NCBI GenBank assembly: GCA_021787845.1
Contig: JAJYLH010000050.1
Coordinates: forward strand, 1 to 41,984
DNA: 41,984 bases
DNA from: Myxococcales bacterium
GTDB lineage: Bacteria; Myxococcota; Myxococcia; Myxococcales; JAJYLH01
Reading direction: 5' to 3'
How positions within the stretch are numbered: the stretch's first letter is position 1; each line of letters starts with the position of its first letter. The position numbers and the translations under genes are program-made. Below, piece after piece: positions 31,697 through 41,149 of this stretch. The notes below the pieces were generated by a model. The model was not told the DNA's origin. It made no database searches and saw nothing but the letters and a program-made list of their open reading frames with translations.

Positions 31697-34243
31697 ATGG
31701 CTCAAGCCCCTTTCCTCGACCTCGCTGCCCGCGGCCCGGACGCCTTCCTGGACACGTTTCTCGCGCACGTCGGCGCGCGGGGGCTGTCGCTCTACCCGGC
31801 GCAGGAGGAGGCGGTGCTCGCGCTCGCCGACGGGCGGCACGTCATCCTGCACACGCCGACCGGGTCCGGGAAGAGCCTGGTGGCGCTCGCGCTCCACGCG
31901 AAGGCGGTGTCGGAGCGGCGCCGGTCGGTGTACACGAGTCCCATCAAGGCGCTGGTCAACGAGAAGTTCTTTGCGCTCTGCGACCTCTTCGGTCCGGACA
32001 ACGTCGGCATGCTCACCGGCGACGCCAGCATCAACCGGGAGGCGCCGGTGCTCTGCTGCACCGCCGAGATTCTCGCGAGCTGGGCGCTGAAGGAGGGCGA
32101 GAAGACGCCGGTCGACGCGGTGGTGATGGACGAGTTTCACTACTACGCCGACCGCGACCGGGGCGTCGCCTGGCAGCTTCCGCTCCTCTTGATGCCGAAG
32201 GCGCAGTTCGTCCTGCTCTCGGCGACGCTGGGCGACATGACCGACATCGCCAAGCGCATCGAGCAGCGCACCGAGCGGCCGGTGGCGATCATCCAGCGCA
32301 CCGACCGGCCCGTGCCGCTGTCGTTCGAATATCGGATGACCGCGCTGCACGAGACCATCGCCGAGCTGGTGCGCACCGCGCGGGCGCCGATCTACGTCGT
32401 CAGCTTCACCCAGCGCGCGGCCGCCGAACAGGCGCAGAACTTGACCAGCGTCAATCTCCTCAGCAAGGAAGAGAAGGAGCGGATGAAGGAAGCGCTGTCG
32501 GGCTTCCGCTTCGATTCGCCTTACGGCAAGGAGCTCCAGCGTTTCCTGCGCGCCGGCGTCGGCGTCCACCATGCCGGGCTCTTGCCGAAGTACCGGCGGC
32601 TCGTCGAGCGGCTCGCGCAGGCGAACCAGCTTCGCGTGGTCAGCGGCACCGACACCCTCGGCGTCGGCGTGAACATCCCGCTGCGAACCGTGCTCTTCAC
32701 CCAGCTCTGCAAGTTCGATGGGGAGAAGACCGTCATCCTCTCGGTGCGCGAGTTTCACCAGCTCGCCGGCCGCGCCGGGCGCAAGGGTTTCGACGAGCAG
32801 GGTTGGGTCGTCGCCCAGGCGCCCGAGCACGTCATCGAGAACCTCGTGCTCGAGGCCAAGGCCAAGGGCGGCAAGAAAGTGGTGAAGAAGAAGCCGCCGG
32901 AAAAGGGTTACGTCCATTTCGACGAGGGCACCTTCAAGCGGCTGCAGGAGCGCCCGCCGGAGCCGCTCGAGTCGCGGTTCGAGGTGACGCACGGGATGCT
33001 CTTGGCGCTGTTGCAGCGGCCGGAGGAGCAGAACAGCGCTCGCGGCGGCGGGTACCGGAAGCTTCTGGAGATCGTCGCGCTCTCGCACGAGCGCCCTTGG
33101 AACCAGCGGCAGCACAAGCGGCACGCGGCCGAGCTCCTACGCGCGTTGCGCCGAGCAGGGCTCGTCGAGGTCGCGCCGCACTTCGATGCCTGGCCGCAGC
33201 GGCGCTCGGGCTCGATGCTCCAGCTGCGCGCGGACTTGCAGCGCGACTTCTCCTTGCCGCAGACGCTGTCCTTGTTCCTCGTCGGCGCGCTGGAGCTCTT
33301 TTCGCCAACGTCCGAGACCTATGCCCTCGACCTCGTCTCGCTCGTCGAGTCGATTCTCGAAGACCCGCGGGTCGTGCTCTTCGCGCAGCTCCATCGGGCC
33401 AAGGGAGAGAAGATCGCCGAGCTGAAAGCGCAGGGGGTGGAATACGAAGAGCGCATGGCCGAGCTGGAGAAGGTGGATTATCCCAAGCCGAACGCCGAGG
33501 TGTTGTGGGGCGCGTTCGATCTGTTTCGCGAGTCGCATCCGTGGGTCGCGGCGGAGAACGTGCGGCCGAAGAGCATCGCCCGGGAGATGTTCGAGCGCGG
33601 CGCGACCTTCGACGAGTACGTTCGCGACTATGGTCTGGAGCGCTCGGAAGGGGTGCTGCTCCGGTACTTGAGCGAGGTCTACCGGACCCTGGAACGCTCG
33701 GTGCCGCAGAGCGCGGCGGATGAACGGCTCCAGGAAATCGTGGCGTACCTGCAAGTGACTTTGGAGGCCGTCGACTCGAGCTTGCTCGACGAGTGGGAAG
33801 CGCTGCGGCATCCGGAGGACCTCGTCGCGCGCGCGCGGCATCAGCCGGTGCCGGCGCGCAAGCGAGACCCGGCCGCGGACCCGCGCGCGTTCGTCGCTCG
33901 CATCCGCGCGGAGCTGCATCAGTTGACCCGCCTCATCGGACGCAAGCAGTTCGCGGAGGCGGCGGAGGTGCTCTTCGATCCGGAGCGTGCCTGGACGGCT
34001 GCGGAGATCGAAAAAGAAACCGCGGAGATCTTCACGGCGCACGGCGGGCTCGACCTGACGCCGCGGGCGCGGCAGAGCCATCTGACCCAGGTCGCGGAGG
34101 CCGGGCATCGACGCTGGGACGTGACGCATCGGCTCCTCGCCAACGACGGCGACGAGTTCTGGATGCTCGACGCCTTCGTCGACCTCGAAGCCGAGCGCCC
34201 GGACGACGCGCCGCTGATTTCGCTCCGAAGAATCGGGACGTGA
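31697..34243 (+). CDS. Ski2-like DEAD/DEAH superfamily 2 helicase with DUF3516-type C-terminus
   Basis: The 848-aa protein has a full SF2 helicase core: Walker A HTPTGSGKSLVALALHAK, TSPIKALVNEKF (Ia), VVMDEFHYYAD (DEFH box), LLSATLGDM (III), GVGVHHAGLLPKYRRLVERL, VSGTDTLGVGVNIPLRTV (V) and QLAGRAGRKGFD (VI). This is the Ski2/Mtr4 arrangement. The C-terminal 450 residues (VHFDEGTFKRLQERPPEPLESRF onward) match the domain of unknown function attached to such helicases in actinobacteria and myxobacteria, thought to act on RNA. The ATG at 31697 is chosen because MAQAPFLDL is the natural helicase N-terminus; an ATG at 31655 would add 14 residues out of repeat-rich DNA. It stands alone, convergent with the helical-barrel gene. 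Confidence 0.9.
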   Translation: MAQAPFLDLAARGPDAFLDTFLAHVGARGLSLYPAQEEAVLALADGRHVILHTPTGSGKSLVALALHAKAVSERRRSVYTSPIKALVNEKFFALCDLFGPDNVGMLTGDASINREAPVLCCTAEILASWALKEGEKTPVDAVVMDEFHYYADRDRGVAWQLPLLLMPKAQFVLLSATLGDMTDIAKRIEQRTERPVAIIQRTDRPVPLSFEYRMTALHETIAELVRTARAPIYVVSFTQRAAAEQAQNLTSVNLLSKEEKERMKEALSGFRFDSPYGKELQRFLRAGVGVHHAGLLPKYRRLVERLAQANQLRVVSGTDTLGVGVNIPLRTVLFTQLCKFDGEKTVILSVREFHQLAGRAGRKGFDEQGWVVAQAPEHVIENLVLEAKAKGGKKVVKKKPPEKGYVHFDEGTFKRLQERPPEPLESRFEVTHGMLLALLQRPEEQNSARGGGYRKLLEIVALSHERPWNQRQHKRHAAELLRALRRAGLVEVAPHFDAWPQRRSGSMLQLRADLQRDFSLPQTLSLFLVGALELFSPTSETYALDLVSLVESILEDPRVVLFAQLHRAKGEKIAELKAQGVEYEERMAELEKVDYPKPNAEVLWGAFDLFRESHPWVAAENVRPKSIAREMFERGATFDEYVRDYGLERSEGVLLRYLSEVYRTLERSVPQSAADERLQEIVAYLQVTLEAVDSSLLDEWEALRHPEDLVARARHQPVPARKRDPAADPRAFVARIRAELHQLTRLIGRKQFAEAAEVLFDPERAWTAAEIEKETAEIFTAHGGLDLTPRARQSHLTQVAEAGHRRWDVTHRLLANDGDEFWMLDAFVDLEAERPDDAPLISLRRIGT

Positions 34244-34367
34244 GAGGCACGGCCGACCAGGAGGTACGATGGGTGGAGCGCAAGCGTAGCCCATCGTCCT
34301 CAGCCATCGCCGTTCGATGGGCTCCGCTCCCTACACCATCCTACGGTTTTGGCGGGGCTATTAATCG
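34244..34367. repeat. REP-like hairpin after the helicase gene
   Basis: ACGATGGGTGGAGCGC at about 34266-34281 and GGGCTCCGCTCCCTACACCA at about 34319-34338 are imperfect inverted repeats, with GCCCATCG/CGATGGGC in between. It is a dispersed hairpin of the type often found after genes in high-GC genomes and may serve as terminator. Confidence 0.55.
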
Positions 34368-34591
34368 GGCTCTCCGACAGAATCTGTGTGTGGAAAGCGC
34401 CGCTCGGGAAGCCGGACACGTGAGTGTCCGGGTTGGGCAGTGCCATTCGCCGCTCTCCGACCGTCCTGTCGCCTGACGCGAAGATCTTGAGGTGCTGTTC
34501 TCGCGATCGACGAATGCGGTGCCTGCACCCGGACACTCACGTGTCCGGCTTCCTTCTCGCCCGCAACACGCACAGATTCTGTCGGAGAGCC
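34368..34591. mobile_element. 224-bp non-autonomous element with ISL3-type ends
   Basis: The ends are GGCTCTCCGACAGAATCTGT and its reverse complement. The inverted repeats extend imperfectly for about 75 bp per side and include the CCGGACACGTGAGTGTCCGG hairpins. The terminal 20 bp match the end of the ISL3 transposase remnant at 41500 except for a few bases. It encodes no protein. An 8-bp target duplication is not evident (ATTAATCG left, TTTCTTCC right), so it may have recombined after insertion. Confidence 0.8.
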
Positions 34592-34619
34592 TTTCTTCCA
34601 ATGCCGCGGCCACACGCTC

Positions 34620-35624
34620 TCAGCGCGGAACCGGCGTGTGCTCGACGGCGAAGAGAACCGACTGGGCGACGATGCCGTCCGCGGCGCGGGCGAGCGACCC
34701 GCGCGCGAGGTGCGCCAGACCGGCGCCGCCATCCTCCGTGCGGGCGAGCTCACCCGCCGTCGTCAGGTCACCCACCGCTCGCGCCGCGCCGATGCCGAAC
34801 GCGGTCGCCGCGCTGCCGACACCCATCAGGATGGGCCCGGAATCCGCGTCGCCCCGACGGTCGACGCCCGGCGGCCATTCGCGCAGGCCCGCGAAAGGAC
34901 CGAAGTCCACTCGGTAGCGCGCGCGGTAACGCCGCCAGAGGTCGCGCGCCGCCGGAAGGTCGAACGAGGCGAGGTAGCGCACGGACCACGACAACGCACA
35001 GCCGCGGGGGAGCCGTGAGGTAGCAGTGCTGCCGGTCACCTCCGAGTAGGGCAGGCCGGTCGCGCGGTCGGTCGCGTGGTGGTCGAGCCAGTCGAACCAT
35101 TCGCGCGCGGGGGCGTCGTGCAGGTGCGTGCCGCGTATTCGATCGACCAGCGCCAGCGCCGCGAGCATCGCCGAAACGTCCGCCGGCCAGCGCTGCGACG
35201 ACGAGGCGTAGGACGGAGCGTTGCGCCGCGGGTCGCGGAGGATCGCGGTCGCCAGATGATTCGCGAGGCGGTCGATCAGCGCGGCGTGCAAACGATCCTT
35301 GGCCACCCGCTCGTGTTCCGCGAGGACGAACAACAGGTGCGTGTAGAGCAGGTTGTCTCGCCCCAGCTTCACCGGCGCCGCGCCTTTCCACGGCCGCACG
35401 CCCGGCGACAGCGCAATCGCCACCAGCCGGTCGAGACAGCCGGCGTTCTTCGTCTCCGCGCAGCCTTGCGCGAGGTTCGAGAGGACGATCATCCGGAACC
35501 CGCGGGGGACGCGCTGGCGATGGAACGTCGCTTGCGGGTGGGCGAGGAAGGCCCGAATCGCCGGCGGAAGCGCCGGGCGTGCGGGCAGAGCGGCCAGCAC
35601 CAACGCCAGAGCGAGCGCGTTCAT
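34620..35624 (-). CDS. Secreted alpha-barrel-like protein (linalool dehydratase/isomerase-like), function unknown
   Basis: The 334-aa protein begins with a short signal peptide ([20 protein letters not shown]). Its repeated helices and sequence blocks DNLLYTHLLFVLAEHERVA, WFDWLDHHATDRATGLPYSEV, RGCALSWSVRYLASFDLPAARDLW, FAGLREWPPGVDRRGDADSGPI and GVGSAATAFGIGAARAVGD recall the alpha6/alpha6 barrel of linalool dehydratase/isomerase-like proteins. The enzymatic role cannot be assigned. The start ATG overlaps the stop of the sensor kinase gene by four bases (ATGA), so it is translated with it and may belong to the signalling output or input. The similarity is from memory of motif layout and is moderate. 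Confidence 0.6.
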   Translation of the reverse strand: MNALALALVLAALPARPALPPAIRAFLAHPQATFHRQRVPRGFRMIVLSNLAQGCAETKNAGCLDRLVAIALSPGVRPWKGAAPVKLGRDNLLYTHLLFVLAEHERVAKDRLHAALIDRLANHLATAILRDPRRNAPSYASSSQRWPADVSAMLAALALVDRIRGTHLHDAPAREWFDWLDHHATDRATGLPYSEVTGSTATSRLPRGCALSWSVRYLASFDLPAARDLWRRYRARYRVDFGPFAGLREWPPGVDRRGDADSGPILMGVGSAATAFGIGAARAVGDLTTAGELARTEDGGAGLAHLARGSLARAADGIVAQSVLFAVEHTPVPR

Positions 35625-37120
35625 GGCAACGTCAAGGTGAACGTGGTGCCTCTTTCGGCGCTGCATTCGACGCTCACCTCGCCGCCGTGCGCCCGCGCGA
35701 CCTGCCGGACGATGGGAAGCCCGAGACCGCTCCCGCCCTCCGCGGCGCGGGTGGTGAAGAAGCGGTCCCAGATGCGGCTCAGATTCGCCGGGCTGATCAC
35801 CGGCCCGACGTTGTGGACGGTCGTCGCGAGCCCGCCGTCGGTGTCGACCACCCGGACGGTGACGCGGGTGTCGGGTTTCGCATGCTGGCGCGCGTTGTCG
35901 ACGAGGTTCCCGAGCGCGCTGACGAGATGCGCCCGCCGGCCCTGGACCTCGCGCCGCTGCGCCTCGTAGCGCACGTCGATGGGCGCGCCGGGGCTCGTGC
36001 GCGCGCACGCCTCCCGCACGATCGACTCGAAGTCGCAGGTCTCGTTCGGCGCCGGGTCGGCTTCGAGCCGCGACAGCTCCAAGAGCCGCGTCACCAGCCG
36101 GTCGAGCCGCTGCGAGTCGGCGAGCATGTTGCGCAGAAAGCGGGTGCGCGCTGCGGGATCATCGGCAGCGCCGTCGAGGAGCAGCTCCGCCGCCCCTCGG
36201 ATGGAGGTCAGCGGGCTCTTGAGCTCGTGGCTCAAGTTCGACGCGAGCTCCGCCACGTCGTGCGCGCGCGCGTCGAGCCGGTCGGTCAGCGCCTGGAACG
36301 CCCGCGCCAGCTCCCCGATCTCGTCGTCCCGGCTGAGCTCCAGCCGGCGGGAGCGGTCCTGCCTCGCGAGAGCGCTGGCGACCCGCGTCAGGTGCTCGAG
36401 CGGCCGCGAGAGGGTGGCGGCGAGGAACAGGGTGAGCAGCAGCGTCGCCGCCAGCGCGCCGGCGAAGAGCTTGATGAGCGAGGTCCGGAGCCGGTACATC
36501 GCCTTGAGCACCGGAATGCTCGACCGCGTGAGGTACACCACCGCTTCTACCCGCCGTCCGGGACCGAGGACCGGCAGCGCGCTGAAGAGGTAGAGCCGGT
36601 GGCCGTTGACGTAGATCCGCGTCGCCGCGCCGTAATGGCCGGCGAGCGCCCGCTTCACTTCCGGGCGCTGGCTGATGTCGTCCGCCGGCGTCGTCGACCG
36701 CCCGGCGCCGCGCGGCCGCTCGTTCTCGAGGCTGTCGATCGCGTAGCTCAGGCTGAGCCGGGGCGGCTGCGCTTCCTCTCCCTCGGGGGGCCCCCCGCGA
36801 TGGCTGTCGGCGACGAGGTGCCCGCTGGCGTCGAGCAGCCGGATGCGGGTCCGGGTCTGACGGGCGATGGCCCGGAGCATCGGCTCGCGCGTGCTGAGCT
36901 CTAGCCCTGCCGGGTCTCGTTGCAGCTCGGCCGCGAGGACCTGACCTTGGTGGATCATGTCGGTCTCGAGCTCGCGCAGCATCTCGCGTTCGTAGAAGTG
37001 CGCGAAGCCCGCGCCGATGGAGGGAATCGCGAGCACGAGGAGGTTGACGACCAGGAGGCGGAACCGAATCGACGCGAAGGGCTTGCGCAGCTTCGGAGGA
37101 AGAAGGCGCGGCAGCTTCAC
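35621..37120 (-). CDS. Membrane sensor histidine kinase
   Basis: The 499-aa kinase has TM1 ([20 protein letters not shown], residues about 20-40), a periplasmic sensor of about 175 residues, and TM2 ([21 protein letters not shown]). A HAMP linker ([17 protein letters not shown]) and the H-box [20 protein letters not shown] with the phosphoaccepting His follow, then N-box [12 protein letters not shown], a short G1, F-box RIWDRFFT and G2 [13 protein letters not shown]. The sensor domain resembles that of CreC-like kinases ([18 protein letters not shown]). The ATG at 37120 overlaps the regulator's stop by four bases and its own stop overlaps the next start, so regulator, kinase and barrel protein form one coupled operon. 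The signal is unknown. Confidence 0.92.
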   Translation of the reverse strand: MKLPRLLPPKLRKPFASIRFRLLVVNLLVLAIPSIGAGFAHFYEREMLRELETDMIHQGQVLAAELQRDPAGLELSTREPMLRAIARQTRTRIRLLDASGHLVADSHRGGPPEGEEAQPPRLSLSYAIDSLENERPRGAGRSTTPADDISQRPEVKRALAGHYGAATRIYVNGHRLYLFSALPVLGPGRRVEAVVYLTRSSIPVLKAMYRLRTSLIKLFAGALAATLLLTLFLAATLSRPLEHLTRVASALARQDRSRRLELSRDDEIGELARAFQALTDRLDARAHDVAELASNLSHELKSPLTSIRGAAELLLDGAADDPAARTRFLRNMLADSQRLDRLVTRLLELSRLEADPAPNETCDFESIVREACARTSPGAPIDVRYEAQRREVQGRRAHLVSALGNLVDNARQHAKPDTRVTVRVVDTDGGLATTVHNVGPVISPANLSRIWDRFFTTRAAEGGSGLGLPIVRQVARAHGGEVSVECSAERGTTFTLTLP

Positions 37121-37806
37121 CGATCGAGCTCGCGGGCGCGATAGCCCAAGCCATGCACGGTCTCGATGGGATCCACCCCGAGCGGCCGCAGCTTGGCGCG
37201 CAGGCGCCGAACGTGGGTGTCGACGGTGCGCTCGGTCACGTGGGTGTCGTCGGCGTAGCAGCGGTTCATGAGCTGCTCGCGCGAGAGCACGTGGCCCGGC
37301 CGTTCGATGAGCGCGCGAAGGATGGCGAACTCCATCATCGTCAGCGCCACGCGGTCGTCGCCGACGCGGACCTCGTGGCGGGGGACGTTCATCACCAGCG
37401 CGCCGTGGGCCAGCGTCTGCTCAGGAGGGCTCCCGTCGAGCGTGCCCTGCGTGCGCCGGAGGAGCGCTTTGACTCGTGTCGCCAGCTCGCGCGGCGAGAA
37501 GGGCTTGGTGACGTAGTCGTCGCCGCCCAGCTCGAGGCCGAGGATGCGGTCGACCTCCTCGGCGCGCGACGAGAGGAAGACGATCGGCAGCCCGCCTCTG
37601 GCGCGCAGTTGCCGGCAGACGGACAGGCCGTCGAGCTCGGGCATCAGGATGTCGAGGACGGCGAGGTCGACCTTGCCTTCCGCCGCGCGCGCTATCGCCT
37701 CGACGCCGTTCGTCGCCGTCACCACCCGGTGCCCGTCACGCTCCAGCGCGTACTGCACCACGTCGCGGATGTTCGCCTCGTCGTCGGCAACCAGGATCGT
37801 GGCCAT
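37117..37806 (-). CDS. OmpR/PhoB-family response regulator
   Basis: The 229-aa protein has a receiver domain ([19 protein letters not shown] with the acidic pair, [13 protein letters not shown] with the phosphorylated Asp, [26 protein letters not shown] with the conserved Lys). A winged-helix DNA-binding domain follows ([54 protein letters not shown]). It should bind direct repeats in target promoters when phosphorylated by the overlapping kinase. Upstream lie only 74 bp before the stop of the next minus-strand gene, so the promoter is in that gap (an AT-richer GAACGAATTGCTCTACGATT is seen there). Confidence 0.94.
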   Translation of the reverse strand: MATILVADDEANIRDVVQYALERDGHRVVTATNGVEAIARAAEGKVDLAVLDILMPELDGLSVCRQLRARGGLPIVFLSSRAEEVDRILGLELGGDDYVTKPFSPRELATRVKALLRRTQGTLDGSPPEQTLAHGALVMNVPRHEVRVGDDRVALTMMEFAILRALIERPGHVLSREQLMNRCYADDTHVTERTVDTHVRRLRAKLRPLGVDPIETVHGLGYRARELDR

Positions 37807-37880
37807 CGAGAACCTCGGGGAAATCGTAGAGCAATTCGTTCGAAAGCGCGTTGGCCGTGCATTGACGGCCTCACCCCCCG

Positions 37881-38522
37881 CTACCGCGCGCCCCCTTCCG
37901 CTTCGGCGTCGTCGGCGAGAATCGCGTCCAGCCCTTCGACCCGTGACAGGATTTCCGTCACCAGGTCGCGCGTCTGGGCGCCGGGCGCGCCGGCGAGACG
38001 CACCACCTCCGCTTGCACCCGCAGTTGCCCGAGCAGCTCCCGAACCTCGTCCAGCTCGCGAGCGAACCGATCCCGCAAGCCCCGCAGCCGCCGGATGTTG
38101 TTGGCTCTCGACTGCGCTGCCGCCGCTGCCCGCGTGTCGCCGCGCGCCACGAACTCCGCGTGCCGCGCCTCCGCCGCCGACTCCGAGAAGTCCGGTTGCG
38201 CGAGGAGCCGATCGATCTCCGTGATCCGCTCCATCGCCAGCCGGATGCGCAGCGCCAGCACTTTCGCCGCCTGTCCGCTCGGCAGGAGCGCTGCCAAGGG
38301 CGTCCCCTCGATGCGCCCGAGCGCCTCGAGAAAGCCGGCGTCCTCGGGCGCGACCGCGGCGACGTGCGGCTGGAGCAGAAATGGCCCGTACAGCGGCCAG
38401 AATGCGAAGGCGAGCAGCACCTCTGCCGGCCGCCTTCGGCCGGCGCGCGCCTGCGTGAACGCCCACCCAGCGACACCGGTGCCGATGAGCGCGTAGAGCA
38501 GCGCCAATTCCGGGAGCCTCAT
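37881..38522 (-). CDS. Membrane-anchored coiled-coil protein, unknown
   Basis: The 213-aa protein has two N-terminal membrane segments ([17 protein letters not shown] and [16 protein letters not shown]). About 130 charged residues follow with heptad-like leucines ([38 protein letters not shown]), probably cytoplasmic coiled coil. I do not recognise a family. The ATG at 38522 overlaps the stop of the upstream membrane gene by four bases, so the two proteins are made together and may form a complex. Confidence 0.7.
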   Translation of the reverse strand: MRLPELALLYALIGTGVAGWAFTQARAGRRRPAEVLLAFAFWPLYGPFLLQPHVAAVAPEDAGFLEALGRIEGTPLAALLPSGQAAKVLALRIRLAMERITEIDRLLAQPDFSESAAEARHAEFVARGDTRAAAAAQSRANNIRRLRGLRDRFARELDEVRELLGQLRVQAEVVRLAGAPGAQTRDLVTEILSRVEGLDAILADDAEAEGGAR

Positions 38523-39538
38523 CGCGACACCTCGGTGCGGTAGATGCCGCGAGCGGAATCCCACGAGGTCGAGACCGACTCGAACAGGCTCCCTTCGAGC
38601 GGCCGCAGGAAGGTCACCTGGCCCGACGGGTGCGCGAGGAACGGCCGCAAGGTCCAGGACATCTGCGCGCCGACGAGGGCGAAGACCAGCATCGTCGTCA
38701 CCAGGACGAGCCGGCTGACGCGGCCCGCTTGCGCCAGCCCTCGGCGGAAGAGCTGCAGGGTAGCGGCACCGGCGACGGAGCACGCGACGAACGTCAGGAG
38801 GATGGTCACGTGGTAGCCGAGGCCGACGAGCCAGGCGAGTACGAAGAGCGGCGCCAGCCCGGCGAGAACGGTGCTGCCTAGCGCCAGCGAGCCGAGCACC
38901 AGCGCGAAGTCGCCGCGGACGTCGGTCTGGCCGTCCATCGCCGAACGCAGCGCGCTCAAGGCCGGCGACGCGAGGCAGGCGGTGAAGAGGACCGCGAGCG
39001 GGAGCTTCATCGCCGCGAAGAGGATCTGCCAGCCGCCGTGCGAGAGCCCCAGCGTAGCGCCGAACCCGGCCGCGCAGACGAGGATGGTCAGGAGCATCGT
39101 CCGCGCGATCACCGTCAGCTCGTCGGTTTCGGCGATGCGGTGCAGGAAGCGCCCGCGGTCGCGCAACAGCTCGTCGACGAGGCCGAACGGCGCGGGCGTG
39201 TCGAGGGGTGAGAGTGACGCCGCTTCCAGGGGCAGCGCGGTCGACGAAGCGCGCGACGCCGGTTCGACGGCCGGAGCAACGTTCGCGGGCGGTACGCTCG
39301 GACAGGCATTGTCGCAGATGACGCTACAGTGCTGGCACTCAGCGCGGCCCACCACGCGACATGCGCCGCCTTTCGGACAGGTCGCGTCCTCAGGGGACCC
39401 CGGAGGGTCGGCCGGTCCGGCCGGCGGCGGAGCGATGCGCGGGGTCTCGGGAACGGACGCCGTGTCGGGCAGCGCCCAGACTTCGAGGTCCGTCGTGCTG
39501 GGGATCAGGAGCGGAGTCGATTGGGGTTCGGCGTTCAT
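38519..39538 (-). CDS. Multi-pass membrane protein with N-terminal Cys-rich motif, unknown
   Basis: The 339-aa protein has a proline-rich N-terminal tail of about 60 residues and then a six-cysteine segment ([18 protein letters not shown] followed by SVICDNAC, residues about 54-79) that could bind zinc or another metal. Five to six membrane helices follow (for example [60 protein letters not shown]). The hydrophobic part has a Yip1-like feel, but the family is not established. The gene is coupled to the coiled-coil gene (ATGA overlap) and preceded at 30 bases by another membrane gene. Confidence 0.72.
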   Translation of the reverse strand: MNAEPQSTPLLIPSTTDLEVWALPDTASVPETPRIAPPPAGPADPPGSPEDATCPKGGACRVVGRAECQHCSVICDNACPSVPPANVAPAVEPASRASSTALPLEAASLSPLDTPAPFGLVDELLRDRGRFLHRIAETDELTVIARTMLLTILVCAAGFGATLGLSHGGWQILFAAMKLPLAVLFTACLASPALSALRSAMDGQTDVRGDFALVLGSLALGSTVLAGLAPLFVLAWLVGLGYHVTILLTFVACSVAGAATLQLFRRGLAQAGRVSRLVLVTTMLVFALVGAQMSWTLRPFLAHPSGQVTFLRPLEGSLFESVSTSWDSARGIYRTEVSR

Positions 39539-39568
39539 CGGAATCTCCTCGTGGTGGTGGGCTGGGGG

Positions 39569-40090
39569 TCAGGACCGGAACAGGTTGACGACAAGGCAAA
39601 CGCCAAGCCCGAGCGCTACCGCTGCCCAGGTGACGAAGGCGGTCTGCGCGAGCGGGCGCGGGTGGTCGGCGCCGGCGAAGAGACGCCGTTCGAGGAGCCG
39701 CAAGCCGGCCACCGCGCCGAGCCCGACCGTTCCGTACGCGAGCGCCTCGGGCAGGTCGGCCCCGGTCCCGGTGGACACGAGGAAGAGCAGCGCCGGCACC
39801 AACCCCAGGAGCGCGAGGCCGGCGTCGCGCATCGCGCGCGCGAGCTGCTCGACCAGCTCCCCGAGCGGCGCCGCGTGCCCCGCGAGCGAGAGCGCGATGT
39901 ACAGCGCCGGCAACATCAGCAGGGCGACCCCGAGGTAGAGCGCCGGCAGCGCCACCGCGAGCTTCGCCGCGTGCCGAACGGAACCGCTCCCGCCTGGCAG
40001 GCCGAGCGCCAGGCCCGCGAACCCGGGGCCCGCGAGCGTCAGGCCCACCTCGCGCGGGCCGACCGAGCTTCTCTTCGTCTTCCCGGTCAT
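39569..40090 (-). CDS. Four-to-five-helix membrane protein, unknown
   Basis: The 173-aa protein starts with a basic tail and has hydrophobic segments VGLTLAGPGFAGLALGL, LAVALPALYLGVALLMLPALYIALSL, AGLALLGLVPALLFLV, YGTVGLGAVAGLRLL and AFVTWAAVALGLGVCLVV. No catalytic motif is visible. The ATG at 40090 is preceded by AGGAG at good spacing (GCAAAGGAGAACAAAG), making it the first gene of a three-gene membrane set (39569-40090, 38519-39538, 37881-38522). It is not clear whether transcription continues into the two-component genes. Confidence 0.72.
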   Translation of the reverse strand: MTGKTKRSSVGPREVGLTLAGPGFAGLALGLPGGSGSVRHAAKLAVALPALYLGVALLMLPALYIALSLAGHAAPLGELVEQLARAMRDAGLALLGLVPALLFLVSTGTGADLPEALAYGTVGLGAVAGLRLLERRLFAGADHPRPLAQTAFVTWAAVALGLGVCLVVNLFRS

Positions 40091-40268
40091 CTTTGTTCTC
40101 CTTTGCTCCGGCATCCGTTGCCGGACAGCGAGGAGGGACGATGCGCTCGGAGAATGGCTTTCGTTGTGCGCCGGCGAGGAGAGTCGACGGAGAAGCTGTG
40201 ACGAAATCGTGGCGGGCGCTGGGGCGCGACGTTCCGTGCCCGACTCGGCGGGCGACGCGTCGGACGGC

Positions 40269-40299
40269 TTGACACGTGGCGGTTTGACCGTGCTATCCT
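40269..40299 (+). promoter_or_regulatory. Sigma70-like promoter candidate
   Basis: A perfect TTGACA at 40269-40274 and TATCCT at 40294-40299, preceded by TG, lie 40 bases upstream of the ATG at 40339. The 19-bp spacing is longer than ideal. The position fits the secreted helical-repeat gene. Confidence 0.45.
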
Positions 40300-40338
40300 G
40301 GAAATCGACCCTTTGGCCGAGTGGAAGTTGAGGACACC

Positions 40339-41148
40339 ATGACCCTCGAGCGTTTCCACCTGGCGGGCAGGCCCGCGTCGGCAGGCGCAGCTCCCCGAAC
40401 GCCGATGGCCATACCGTTGAACGCCCACGGCCCTCGCCGATTGTTTGCGTGCCTTGTCGCCGGGGTCCTGCTCTCGAGTCCCCGTGTGGTGGCATCGACG
40501 GCCGGCCCGACCGCGAGTGCCGAGCAGCCCAGCGCCATCGCCCACTGGCCACCGACGGACCCCACGATTCTCTATTCGCCCACCCTCCGCGAGGCGCTCG
40601 AAGATCTCCGGGCGGGTAGAAGCGTCGCGCCGGGCGCGCCATTCGACTACGAACGACAGGGTAGAGCCATCATCGAGCTGGTGCGAAGAGGGCCTCCGCC
40701 CTTGCCGCCCGAGGCCGTTCGGGAGCTCGACGCAGGATGGCGTGCCGCGGAGCGGCAGGATGTCTTCGGCGCGGTGGTAGCCTATCAAGCGGCAGCGACG
40801 CTCGCCCCCTGGAGCGCCGACGCGCAGCTCGGAGCGGCACTCGCCTACCTCGACATGGGCCTCGGTTCCCGCAGCGTCAAGGACCTCGACCTCGCTCGCA
40901 TTCACCTGGAGCTGCTGGAGGCGGCCCCGGCGACTCCGGCCTTGCGCGCCTGGGCGGCTGCCCAGCTCGAGCGCCTGGCACCGATCGAGGCCGGCATCGA
41001 GAATCGAGAAGCCGCAGCGAGTTCGCCGCGCGACCTGCGGATGGTGGCCCTACGGACGGTCGGCCTTCACCGTGGACATCGACTTTCCCGGGAACAATTA
41101 TTCCTATCTTTTCGGAGCGGGGGAACGCATCGGGGCTGCGTGGCGACC
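40339..41148 (+). pseudogene. Secreted TPR-like protein, 3' end replaced by an ISL3 remnant
   Basis: The intact N-terminal part has a signal peptide (RRLFACLVAGVLLSSPRVVAS) and TPR-like helices (VRELDAGWRAAERQDVFGAVVAYQAAATLAPWSADAQLGAALAYLDMG in overlapping pieces, residues about 135-190). The ordinary frame looks coding up to about codon 233 (SSPRDL, near 41035). Beyond that the same frame uses rare codons (TTA, CTA) and gives no protein-like sequence. The neighbouring +1 frame instead reads WWPYGRSAFTVDIDFPGNNY, which looks protein-like, up to about 41145. A frameshift followed by truncation is the simplest reading. From about 41150 the sequence is transposase. A promoter candidate lies upstream. 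Boundaries are approximate. Confidence 0.6.
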
Positions 41149-41149
41149 G

